NCBI GenBank assembly: GCA_033439765.1
Contig: JAULSN010000001.1
Coordinates: 1,674,001 to 1,738,000, forward strand
Reading direction: 5' to 3'
Origin: Lasiosphaeria ovina
Taxonomy: Eukaryota; Ascomycota; Sordariomycetes; Sordariales; Lasiosphaeriaceae
DNA: 64,000 nt
Shown: positions 23,546-33,680 of the stretch, one piece after another
How the letters are laid out: each line of letters begins with the position of its first letter
Position numbering within the stretch: position 1 is the first letter of the stretch
Translations under genes and position numbers: made by a program
Notes under the pieces: model-generated
What the model was told of the DNA's origin: nothing
The model's input: the letters and a program-made list of their open reading frames with translations, nothing else
Database searches by the model: none

Positions 23546-24457
23546 TTACTGCTGCCTTCTCCCGCGTCTCGTTCTCTTCCGCTGCGCCGCCCTGGCGGTA
23601 GAGGCTTGCTTAGCCTTGCTTCTCGTCCACGGGCCGGCCCGGGTAGTATTCACGCGACTCACTGTTGTTTCCTTCTCTTTCTCAGTTTCCTCGCTTGCCT
23701 CCGTCGTATTCACCGTCGTGTCTGCCACCGCCGTGCTCGCACCCGTCGTATTCACCGTCGCAGACAGCCCCTCGAGCAGCCGCACAACATCATCGTGGCC
23801 CTTCTTCCGCGCCATGTCGACCGCCGTCTCGCCGTGGCCGTCCTTCTTGGCCGGGTCAGCACCGAACTCGAGCAGCAGCTTCACCATGTCGACGTCGCCC
23901 TGCGCGGCGGCGACGTGCAGCGGCGCGAGCACCTCGTCGCACGGCGTCCAGCACCACACGGCGTACTCGATCATAGTACAGTTAGGGTTGGCGGCGCGGT
24001 CGGCGAGCAGTAGCCGCGCGACGTCGAGGCGGTGCGGCGCGTCGGTCGCATCCCACCGCGCCAGCGGCACTAGCAGCTCGGCCGACTCCTCGGGCGGTAA
24101 CAGGAACCCGCCCGCGCGCTCGGCCCACGTGGTGCCCGTGAGCCCGTGGGGCGTGGTGTCAGAGGCCTGCGTGTCGGCGATCTCGCGCAGCGGGAACGCC
24201 GCCAGCATCGCCTGCGCCTGCGCCAGTGTGCACGGCGTCGGCCGCGGCGTGTTGTTGCGCTTGGCGAACGCCGTCGTGGCTGACGTCGCCGTCTCCCCCG
24301 ACAGAAACCACCCCAGGGAGCTCGGGTAAATGGGCAGCCGCGCGGCTTTGATCTCGGCGATTAGTGATGGTATGGAGCTACGTGTCTTGATCTCGAACTC
24401 CTCGTCTTCGAGGAAGCACTCGCCTACGCGCTTGATGAATGCCTTGTCTGAGAGCAT
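23546..24457 (-). CDS. Ankyrin-repeat protein
   Basis: Intronless, 303 aa, ATG 24457. Residues about 145-230 hold ankyrin repeats, the clearest being APLHVAAAQGDVDMVKLLLE, followed by FGADPAKKDGHGETAVDMAR and a last helix pair (KKGHDDVVRLLEG). The N-terminal ~140 residues are not recognised. The C-terminus is Thr-rich (VNTT, three times) and ends in a very basic tail (KRTRRGRRQQ) that could act as a nuclear signal. Likely a protein-interaction scaffold; partner unknown. Confidence 0.85.
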   Translation of the reverse strand: MLSDKAFIKRVGECFLEDEEFEIKTRSSIPSLIAEIKAARLPIYPSSLGWFLSGETATSATTAFAKRNNTPRPTPCTLAQAQAMLAAFPLREIADTQASDTTPHGLTGTTWAERAGGFLLPPEESAELLVPLARWDATDAPHRLDVARLLLADRAANPNCTMIEYAVWCWTPCDEVLAPLHVAAAQGDVDMVKLLLEFGADPAKKDGHGETAVDMARKKGHDDVVRLLEGLSATVNTTGASTAVADTTVNTTEASEETEKEKETTVSRVNTTRAGPWTRSKAKQASTARAAQRKRTRRGRRQQ

Positions 24458-25874
24458 CGTGGGCGGCGGTGGGTGTGGGGTGAGGGTGAGGTCGGAATGG
24501 CTTGGTTTTTGAATTCTGGGAAAAATACGAGGTCTGGACTCGTGGGTAATGCAGTCGGGCGAGGTGGCTGGCTGATCTGAATTTCAGTTGTTGGGTGTCT
24601 TTAAAAGGTGCTTTATATTAAATTTAGGGATCTCGATTTGGAGGCAGCCCATCGTTCAACTCCTGCGGCTAGTGAACCTCAAATCAAGAGAGGCGGTGGT
24701 GGGGGCAGAATCCAAGGCAGGATCGCGGAATGGAGTGAGTCTACCGTGCATGCAGCCTCGCATTGGCTAGTGAACCTCAAATCAAGAGAGGCGGTGGTGG
24801 GGCAGAATCCAAGGCAAGATCGCGGAATGGAGTGAGTCTGCCGTGCGTGCAGCCTCGCATTGGCCAAGCCCTGCCAACGCAACTCCACGGCACCAACAGC
24901 CTGGATGGCTGCATGGCTGCACCAACAACTGCCAAGAACTACAGACTACTACAGCAGACGCTAGTTGGGAGCTTACGGAAAGACGATTAGATAGAAAACA
25001 CAGAGAAGCGTGGCAGGAAAGCATCAGGGGAAAGACAACAACAACAACAAAATACGACAGCCAGTGACGACGAACAAGACGTGGGAGACACGCAGCATGG
25101 GCTGTAGGAGCAAGCGTCAGGCTGAGCAGTCCTGTATCGGCCCGAGAAGGACGAGACGGCCAGGTGGATGACGCCAGGCAGTTGCCAGGTCGACGCCGGC
25201 TGTCTAGACGCCTTCATAAGGCCGCTTGCGCGCCCAAGCTTATATCTCAGGTCCCAGGCCAATTACCAGGCAGATGGCCGTGCGGTGTAAATCTAGGTGC
25301 ATAGCCGCTGGGTGAGGTAGGGCCCGGCGCCGGTCCGGGTTTCAGTCCCGGCACGCCATCAGCTTGCTGGCGGTCGTGGGACATTTTTTTGTCTTTTTCT
25401 GTTTACTTTCCTTTTCTCTTTTTGCCTCGTTTTTTCTCCTTTTCTTTCTTTGCATTTCTGATAATTTATAAATCATCTCCCTCTTCTCTCATGGTCAGCG
25501 AATTTGCGATGGTTAAATTTAAACAACAGCGAGCGGTGGGGCAGGCATGTCGCGGGCTCCCTGATTGTTTGCCTCGATGTGCGAATTGTGGAAAGTTCGT
25601 CCGATCCTAATGACGTGCTTGGCAGTTCCCTATACACCAGGCACCCAGTCTTCCATTCCACCTTTTGCTTCCTATCCGCCTCTCTCACTCGAGTCCCCCT
25701 TTTCACATCTCGGCCGTCACGTGCCACCGCAGCGCCAGCACACAAACCAGATACCGAGCCTCGTGTTCTGGGGCAACCGTGTAGTCTCCATACCTACCCA
25801 GCACCGCCGCTCGGCGCCCCAAACAACCACGCCATACCGACCACAAACACAACACGCAGCACACACACCACATC
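24458..25874. other. Intergenic with tandem duplication
   Basis: 1.4 kb without a supported gene. It holds the ~98-bp tandem duplication listed next, an (ACA)n stretch near 25037-25050 and a T-rich tract at 25383-25460. Confidence 0.5.
24671..24864. repeat. Two tandem copies of a ~98-bp unit
   Basis: Copy 1 begins AGTGAACCTCAAATCAAGAG at 24671 and copy 2 begins with the same bases at 24769; both end CTCGCATTGGC. They differ by one G in a G-run and a few transitions (for example CTACCGTGCATG versus CTGCCGTGCGTG), so the duplication is recent or kept similar. It is non-coding. Confidence 0.9.
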
Positions 25875-28345
25875 TCACGTCCTCGGCTGCGGAAAGTGAT
25901 CCAGCACAGCCTCATCGCCAACCAACTCAAACCGCGCCTCATCCACCGCCCCATCATGCTCATCCACATCCAACAACAACGTATACGTCCCAGGATACAA
26001 CACCGTGTTCCCCGCCCCATCAGCGCGCGCGAGGTTGCCGAGCGTCAGCCGCAAGTCTGCCGTCACAGCACGTCCCGGCGCGATGGCGCGCAGCCGCACG
26101 TACGCCGCCAGCGTCTTGCGCGGCCGCGGCTCTGGGCCCGTGCCGGGCTCGTGCCGCACGAATGCCAGCGCCACGAAGTCGGATGTCGTTGTGGAGCCGG
26201 TGTTGGTTGCCTGGACGCGCACGGCGCCGAACGGGCACAGGTCCAAGTGTGGCGCGTTGCAGGATGCGAGTAGTGCCGGGATGGAATACGTCGTTGTGTT
26301 AGTGGAGGTGGAGTCGAAAGGAAGAAGCGACGAAGGCGGCGGCAGGCCCGCAAGCCGCGCGTCAAACGTCGTATAGTGCAGCCCGAACCCAAACGGCAGC
26401 ACCGAGCTATTATACCAGCGGTACGTGCGGCCGGGGCTGCCACCATTACCACGCAAAGCCATCTCGGTCAGCGGCACCTGCTCGGTATAAGCCGCCGGGT
26501 ACTGCGTGACAGGCAGGCGGCCAGCGGGCGCAGACACACCCGTGACGATATCGAGCGCCGCCGCGCCGCCTGCCTGCCCGGGGTATCCGGCCCAGAGGAT
26601 GGCCGACACGTTGGCGTTGCGCAGCAGCGGCGAGTCGTCGACCTGGTCGCCGAGCTGGATTACTATTAGTGGCTTGCCGAGCGCTGCGAGGGTTGTGATC
26701 AGGGCGAGCTGCGCGCCCGGCCACGCGATGGCGTCGCGGTCGTGGTCTTCGGCCGCGATGCTTTGGTCTGTCCCTCCGAAATAGAGGACGACGTCGGCCT
26801 GCCTGGCTGCTGCCAGCGCGGGCGCCGTCCACGTGTCGGTTGCTGTGATGGTCTGCGCCACGGGTCCCCCGGCGACGCGGTACGTCAGGTTGCGCTGCTG
26901 GGCTGCTAAGGCGGGCCCGAGCAGGTAAGGCGGGATGCCGCTGTAGCCGCCGAGCATCTGGCGGCCGCCCGCTGCCCAGTGCCCGACGAGCGCGACAGAC
27001 TTGTTGGCGAGCCCCAGTGGGAGCGTGTTGTTGCTGTTTTTCAGCAGCACCGTGCCGTCCGTGGCTGACTGCAGCGCCAGCGCCTGCGCCGCGGGCGTGC
27101 TGACGTCGGCCCAACCGATGGACCGGTACGGGCTCGCGCTGGGAGGGTCCAGGTAGCCGGCGCGGATGAGGCCTTCGTATAGCCGGCGCAGTGCGCGGTC
27201 GACGACGGCCTCGGGCAGCAGCGACTGGTTGTACGCGCCGGCGACGTCGGACATGGGCGGGAAGCCTGGGACTTCGCAGATGGTGTCGGTGCCGGCGACC
27301 AGGGCGGCGGCGGCGGCTGCCGCGGGCGTCTGGCTGAAGTTGTGCCAGCTAGGCAGAAAGTCCTGGATGGCGTTGCAGTCGCTAGTAACATAGTTGCTGT
27401 GGGCGGTCCAGTTCCAGTGCCCGCGCAGGATGTCGTCCATCAGGTAGGTGCTGGCGCAGGCGGGCGTGCCGTTGAGCGCGTTGTAGCTGCACATGATGGA
27501 GCCTACGTGCGAGTCGCGCGCGCACTGCTGGAACGGCGGCAGGTAGTACTCGGACAGGTCCTGCGACGACACCACGGCGTCGAACTTGTACCGCGTCATC
27601 CCTTGCCACCGCTCGAGGTCGTACGCCGCATAGTGCTTGCACGTCGCGATCACCTTGCGGACTGCCTCGTCGCCCTCGAGCCCGGCCAGCAGCGCCTTGA
27701 CGTAGCCCTTGATCCGGACCGGGTCCTCGCCGGGTGTCTGTTGTGTCTTATGAGTATCTGGTGTCAGCCAAGTTCGGGGCGACGCACCTCAGACCCCCGC
27801 CCCCATCGCGGGTCCTTGTAGGGGTTGATGTTCGGTGTCCAAAAGTCGAGCCCGGCGCGCCCGGCGTTGATGAAGGCGCGGGCTTCCGTGCTGATCACGG
27901 TGGCGATCTTGTACACGAGGTCGTCGTCGAAGGCGGCCGAGATGGTGATGCTGTTGGCAAACGACGTGGCCGAGGAAAAGGGGCTGCCCGTCCGGTTGAA
28001 CGACACGCCGGGCGATGCCGCAACGCCATGCAACGCTTCGCTCCACCACTCGTACGGCGGGAGACCAACTCGCTCGGCCCCGAGGCTGTTGCTGTGCGTC
28101 TGTCAGCTGGAGCTCGCCACGACCATAACCAAAGAAGTCGTGATTGCCTACTCGACAAGATTGGACAGCTTCTCCGTAATGTTCAGCATCTTGACGAGCG
28201 CGGCGGCGCGGTCGGTGGGCGAGGCCGTTGTGTCGCATGCCGTCGTGTTGGCGAGAGGGCCTTGCTCACAGTCAGGGAACTGGAACGCCCGCGCGCCATT
28301 AGCGACGAGCACCGCCCTGACAAGGGGCAACAAGGCGAGCTTCAT
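25875..28345 (-). CDS. GH3 exo-1,4-beta-xylosidase, secreted
   Basis: Releases D-xylose from xylo-oligosaccharides (EC 3.2.1.37), extracellular. Three exons: 28345-28152, 28091-27788 and 27737-25875 (introns 60 and 50 bp); 786 aa. A signal peptide MKLALLPLVRAVLVANGARA precedes FQFPDCEQGPL. The usual family blocks are present: GLPPYEWWSEALHGVA, NPYKDPRWGRGSETPGEDP (rebuilt by splicing), KHYAAYDLE and the nucleophile Asp in YVTSDCNAI. The C-terminal half holds the GH3-C domain and a fibronectin-III-like end. Several Asn-X-Ser/Thr sites are visible. ATG 28345 is chosen because it gives the signal peptide. A GGCTAA box lies about 470 bp upstream. Confidence 0.95.
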
Positions 28346-29250
28346 CTTGGCCGGTGGGTGGCAAGACAAGAGGATGAATGTTCAAGACTCAAAGTGGCCT
28401 TGTCCTGCCTCGCTGGGCCTCTCGAGTAGATATCCCTCGAAACACCATCCCGCAACGAGCGGGAGGGGCCGAGGGCGTCCCGTTCCCACCACATTCCCGC
28501 CGGCAAGTGCGGCGCCATCACGTCAAATCGGATAAAAGCGGCTTGCTGTAGCTGCCGGCTTTGATATTGCAAGCTGCATGTTAACAATGATTGCCCTGCA
28601 TGCCAGCCGGCCAGGCACGCGGCCGTTGTCGTATGAAAGCTGGCCTGGGACGGGATTACATTGCTGGCCTCGCCTTTCATTGGGGCGGCAGATGGTGCGG
28701 AGATGTGACAGAGCAGCAGCGGAGAATCATTGCTCGGTCTTTGGGATTCCCCCTTTTACCAGCGCGGGCATTTGGTTAATTAAAGCTGGAGCGTGCCCCG
28801 TAGTCCATACATATTAGCCGCACGCCAGAAGAACGGAAATTGGGGCCCACGACGGTCCATGTACCTGCCATTGTCAAGAACATACCCTTACCCTTCTAGC
28901 TCTACTTGAGCAATCCAATCACGCAGTTGTAACCCCATCAATTCCACCGCATCCAGTGTGCCATGTTCCCGACAAATCTTCCACCCAGCAGTGCAATGTC
29001 TCCGACACAACCTTCCCAGTTATCTGGTCATAACCTTTGAGGTTTTGCATTTGTTTATACAACGGAGAGCACAGGGGAGGGTGCCGTGTGCGGGTAAGTA
29101 CGAGCACTACAGCACAGGGGAGGGTGACTCGTATGCTCGCAAACCACGGAAAGCTGCGGCTGCGGCGAGATCAGCGCGGATCGGGGATGTTGGGCTTGCG
29201 TCCTGGGCGCATATGGCTTTCAGTCTGCTTTCCCACAAGCCGAACCTGGT
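28346..29250. other. Intergenic, promoter side of beta-xylosidase
   Basis: 905 bp; apart from the GGCTAA box nothing is recognised. Confidence 0.4.
28814..28819 (-). promoter_or_regulatory. Possible XlnR/Xyr1 box (GGCTAA)
   Basis: TTAGCC on the + strand, that is GGCTAA reading toward the beta-xylosidase gene, about 470 bp upstream of its ATG. This is the known core of the xylanase activator site. A six-base match is common by chance, so the link is inference. Confidence 0.3.
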
Positions 29251-29881
29251 CTAGAACTCTCTAAGCCCACCGGAGAAAGACTGCATTGATTTCGAATCAA
29301 ACTGCTGACTGGGCAGAACAAGCGGGGCTTCCTCGATTCCTCTTAGAAATAGCCTTATATCATCATAAATAATCACGAGAGACTGCTCAACTTCTGCAGT
29401 AATTATTGTGTCAGTACCAAGAATTCTGCGTCGTTGGTGGTGGTGGGGGATGTCCACCGTTGGTCGACTGGTGACGGACCTGGATGAGTCCATTATTGCG
29501 TATCCAGTGCTTTGCAAGGGAGATTTGTGCGCAGAGCTCATCGATGATCGCGATTGGCGTGGCATGTTGAGGCTCTCGACTGCTGAGCTTGCCGCGGAAA
29601 GTCCCGAGAAGTTCTTCCAAGGCCATGAGGGTCGTGAAGGCAGCGCCAGATGCTTCGTCGGATACCTGTGACCCAATGCTACTCATTGAGAAGTCCGACC
29701 CGTCGCGCGATGATGAAGTTCGCCCGGGCTTCTTGCGAATCCACCGTGGTACGTGGGCGAGACCAAGGCGGAAGGTGTTCGCATAGATTTCAGGGACCCC
29801 AACCCCTCGGGTAGATGTTGCATTGGAGCTTTCGCTTCTCTTACTAGCCCCCTCCTCCGTGAACGTGGAAATCCGGCCCAA
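29251..29881 (-). CDS. Unrecognised spliced gene, 5' end unresolved
   Basis: Two exons join cleanly: up to 29458, then 29393-29251, across a 64-bp intron with donor GTGGAC, branch-like TACTGAC and acceptor CTGCAG, phase 1 on both sides. Read from 29881 the product runs through ISTFTEEGASKRSESSNATS, ALEELLGTFRGKLSSREPQ, LCAQISLAKHWIRNNGLIQ and, after splicing, EVEQSLVIIYDDIRLFLRG to a stop at 29251. The frame has no ATG near 29881 (the codon is TTG), so an upstream exon may exist; an acceptor-like TCTAG lies just before it. No known domain; the C-terminal half looks helical. It is divergent from the DUF6594 gene. Confidence 0.4.
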
Positions 29882-30480
29882 TTGAAAAGATTGTCCATCT
29901 TTGTTACACTAGACATGTAATTAGTTCCACGAACTAGAAGCGTTCGAATAGTTCGCTCCAAGCTGGAGAAAAGCTAGAAAGTGAGTGCAAACTGGAGACC
30001 TAATTAAAGTACAAAGTGACTGATGGTTTGGTTTCCCTTTTTCTTTTTTTATGATCGTGGCTGTGCCAAATTTATCGGCCAGTCAGTTTGCCCTGTTATC
30101 CAGCCCGCATATAGAAGGCCAAGAGAGATGCGGATGTCAATGGTGAACTTGCTGTTGTGTCACCCTGCAACCAGACCCATAAAGGAGAAGTACTGGTCAA
30201 TGCCCGTCTCCGTCTGTTTTTGTGCATTCAGCACCCCCAACCTGCGACGCTGAGATTGGAGAATAACTCGGGGTCCGACCCGGAATCGTTCGCCAGACAG
30301 CCTTCCAGGCATCTTTGTTGAAGGCGGAGTGAAATTACTCGGGATGTTGTTTCAAGAGTACGGTACATAGCTTATTCGTTGCCCCTTATAGGCTTGGGGG
30401 ACATAAATTGAATTAGTTCTCAGGTTCACTCAACGTCTCAGTACCTACTTTTGCTGGGAAGGATCTGTTCGAGACAAGTC

Positions 30481-31296
30481 ATGGAACCCACAACGGACAG
30501 CAAGCACTTTGTGCAGTATGTCAACCGCTCGCTGGAGGAAGGAGAAGACTTTCACTTCCTTCTTTTCGAATTCCTCCAGAGACTTGACCTCACTCAACTG
30601 CAGGTACGACTGGTTCGCTTGAAAAGTCGGATCCAAAAGAATGGCGAGGCTTCGAAGAGGGATCTAAAGACGCTGGAATCCATACTCGCGATATACGGTA
30701 ATTGAACAGTACCTATTTAGTTTGTTCCTGCTGTGATTTTATTACTGGCCTTATTGCCCGCCTAGCAACCGCCAACAAAGACTACCGGTACCTATGCTCC
30801 CAAAAGATCCTCGATAGATCCGAGACTAGACGGCGGAAACTTTTGCTACAACGATTCTTCCAAAGCGAGCACAATTTCAACGACCCCTTCCAATCGCACT
30901 TCGTATTCTTCAAGGGCGATTCTAAGAAGATCGATCCAATTCGGCGTACGCTAATGACATACTTACCTACCCGTCTTACATACTCGGACGAGGAGCGTCG
31001 GCAGCGTAGCAAGCTACACTGAGGAAAGAGGTCCGCTGCGTGTTTCCCAGTTCGTTAACAGGCTCGTTCGGTTCATTATTGCGATGACTGGGGGAGTTTT
31101 CCTCGTGGTTCCGATGATCATCATGGTACTTGGCCCCTCGCAAATCGAGAGCCTTGTCACGGTATCGACATCGGTTGCTTTCCTTTCACTTATTTTATCG
31201 TTTGTAGTACGCGTGTCGAATGTGGAGACACTGATCTCCACAGCCACGTACGCCGCAGTTCTCGTTGTTTTTGTAGGTATTAATTCCGCGGAGTGA
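30481..31296 (+). pseudogene. DUF6594 membrane protein with one frameshift
   Basis: Fungal family of unknown function with a helical N-terminal half and C-terminal TM hairpin. Exon 1 is 30481-30697 (MEPTTDSKHFVQYVNRSLEE...); exon 2 starts 30766 (68-bp intron, phase 1) and reads ANKDYRYLCSQKILDRSETR to TYSDEERRQRSK, then stops at 31019. The rest of the family pattern continues in the next frame: VSQFVNRLVRFIIAMTGGVF, LVVPMIIMVLGP and the signature end TATYAAVLVVFVGINSAE, stop 31294-31296. Dropping one base between about 31005 and 31020 would join the two parts. No intron fits the 20-bp interval. Either recently dead or a sequence error. Confidence 0.7.
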
Positions 31297-32917
31297 GCCC
31301 CCAACCAGAGTTGGCTAAGAAGAGTGACAAAGGTGAAAAGAGAAACGTACGCTAGACAGCGTTCAGCTATCCCTATCCTTCATTAGGGTCTACTTCTAGG
31401 AAAGGGTCCTTGGGTATGATAGATCATAGCCGGGCTAAAAAATTGGTTCCCTGAACTCTCCTCGGCTCAGGCCCTACGACTGATCCGGACTTGGTTAGAA
31501 AGTGTTGTGGGGAGTGACTAGAGGTAAACAACTTCTAGGAAGCGAAAGCTGGAAGTCAGCTTGCTTGCAGAGATAGGAACTATCTAGAAGACGGCCAGGC
31601 TTATATAGACCGAGGATGGTCTACAGTCTGGGTGCCCAGTGGGTGCCTAGGGCAGGGCTAAGGGTCTAGGCTGCTAGCCAGTACCGTTATCTAGGCCTGA
31701 CATCGCTACATTTGTGCCACACAACTAAGTATATTATTGATTCCTGCCCTGGGCATGGCGTTAAAAGGCATCAACTGTGTCTTTATATTTACGATTGTGG
31801 TTCTGGCATCTAGCTGGCAAAATCCGTTGATCGAACCAAACCACCAACGACTTGGCTTTAATTGGAGCTCCAAAAGGCCCACAGGCCGTCGAAGCACTCT
31901 TCCTCGGCACAATAGAGCCACGACCTAGCTTCCTTTCCAAGGTCATCCTACGGCTTTTCCACATCCTCCAGCCGCTTTAACCATACCTTCAGCTTCCTCT
32001 CGTTAGCTTTGTTCATAGCGACCACCAACGCTAGGCCTAGGCCTTTCGGTAATAAGGCAATTCGCTATTGAGTATCCAGCTTGAGGATTGCTTTTCCTTT
32101 TGGTGGTTCCCCGGGTAAATCGATATATTGGTCTTTATTTCTTTTGGAAGAAGCGGCCTAATTATATAGTATAACCGGGTACTTGATCTTGGCTATTATA
32201 CTAGTACTAGGAGCAGGTGTTAGTAATACGACGGCTCTTGATTCTAAATAGTTAGTAGATCCCGGGGGTTGCTAGCATACCTAAGCGCTTGATTGGCGCA
32301 TTGGTTGATATGGTCGCGCGAGCTGACTGAGGTGTGAATAGATAGATGGGTATATGCTGGATTAGGGATATGGCGCTTCTTCGTAAGGGAATGGTCCTGC
32401 GAAAGAGCGATCCTGTACAGCCAGACATTTGGTACGCTTTATGTGCCCTAGGCAAAAACTTTGATCTTGTATGGTGGTGGTAAGGTTCGTAAGCCAGCCG
32501 GTATGACTCTGTCGGTGCGGTTCAATTATTTAACTTTTTGCTATACCGCGGCAAATGCCTATATCAACCTTTAATGTGTACGTGGTGATGGGTATGAGCC
32601 ATTTCACTTTTGTGATAGATCTAACTGTGGAAGTCCCTCACTTAAGGCGACAAGCCTTATTAAAGCAGACGAAATAATACATAGTATTGGTTCACCAGGC
32701 GTGAGTCACAGTCGTGCTTCACCAGGGTGCTTCATCGGTGGGGCATATAAACAGTTGAAATCAAGGCTACTCGGTGCATAGAGCGAATAGTGTATATACA
32801 AGCAGAGCCGGCCGCAATCAGCAAAGACGCAGACGCCAGCCCGTGCCAGGGGCTCGTCCAGAGCAGAAGCCCTACCCCGTTTCGGTTCCTCCTCCTCCTC
32901 GTCGTCGTCGTCGCCCC
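31297..32917. other. AT-rich region with coding relics
   Basis: 1.6 kb with no intact gene. The minus strand from about 32130 to 31700 keeps a stop-interrupted frame including LPGEPPKGKAILKLDTQ, then MNKANERKLKVWLKRLEDVE and SWLYCAEEECFDGLWAFW, broken by TAG and TAA. This looks like an old, mutated coding sequence, perhaps from a mobile element, but I cannot name the family. AT content is well above that of neighbouring genes. Confidence 0.35.
32887..32913. repeat. (CTC)n-(GTC)n microsatellite
   Basis: Trinucleotide run just beyond the stop codon of the Kre9-type gene. Confidence 0.8.
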
Positions 32918-33680
32918 TTAGCAGGCACACCCATTGACCTCGGACAGGTCCTTGTAGATGGTGGTGTAGAGGGTGCTCGTGCTCGCCTCGGCGTCCTTGC
33001 TGGTCCAGGCGCCGGGGGCGGGCGTGGTGGTGGGGACGTCGTTGGACGCGTGCGGGACGCGGGTCAGTGTCACAGGATGACTGTAGCCTGATTCGCCCCA
33101 GCCAATGGTGTCAGGACACTTGCCAGGAGAGGGGGCAGCAGTGGTCTTGGAGGACACAGGGGCCAGGGTGGTGGGTTTGCCGGTCGAGTTGGCGGAAAGG
33201 GTTGTGCTCACCGTGACGGTAACGGTGGCCGCCGCCGCGCACGTAGGGGGGGTGTCGAGAGTCGGGCTCGTGCAGGGGCCACCGCCAATGAAGAACTTGG
33301 GCGTCTGCGCGTAGATGACGTAGGTGTTGGTGCCGTTGATGGCGTTGCTGGGCATGTTCTTAGCATATATTCCCTCGAAAAGGGGGCAGAGGGGAGAAAA
33401 CATACAACTGGTAACCCCACGAGCTGTCGACGTCGCACGGCACCGTCACCTCGATCTCGCCGGCCGTCGTCTCGACGTCGAGCACGAGCGGCACGTACAG
33501 CGGCGGCCAGTTGAAGAAGTTGACCAGGTAGACGCTGAAGGTGCCCGGGTCCGTGTCCACGGTCGACCAGCTAAGGTCGAACTTGGCGCCCTTGGACACG
33601 GTCGAGTTGGCTGCCGGGGCCGTGAACTCGATGGCGGCGACGAGGGGGGCCGCGAGGGCGAAGAGCGACAGGAAGCGCAT
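32918..33680 (-). CDS. Secreted Kre9/Knh1-type protein, Ser/Thr-rich
   Basis: Probably a cell-wall protein. Exon 1 is 33680-33406 and exon 2 is 33347-32918 (58-bp intron, GTATGT...CCCAG, phase 2); 234 aa. Signal peptide MRFLSLFALAAPLVAA, then a Kre9/Knh1 N-terminal immunoglobulin-like domain (IEFTAPAANSTVSKGAKFDL, and SSWGYQFNAINGTNTYVIYA across the splice). The nearer AG before AACATG would give the wrong phase, so the later acceptor is used. The second half is a Thr/Ser/Pro linker (TVTVTVSTTLSANSTGKPTT) typical of O-glycosylated wall proteins. The C-terminus has no hydrophobic tail, so a GPI anchor is not supported. Known relatives act in beta-1,6-glucan assembly; that role is not shown here. 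Confidence 0.8.

Noticed and set aside
25275..25375. Possible tRNA: a T-arm-like CCGGGTTTCAGTCCCGG near CACGCCA
   Set aside because: The loop is not a proper TTCRANY, and no matching 5' acceptor strand or plausible D and anticodon arms could be placed.
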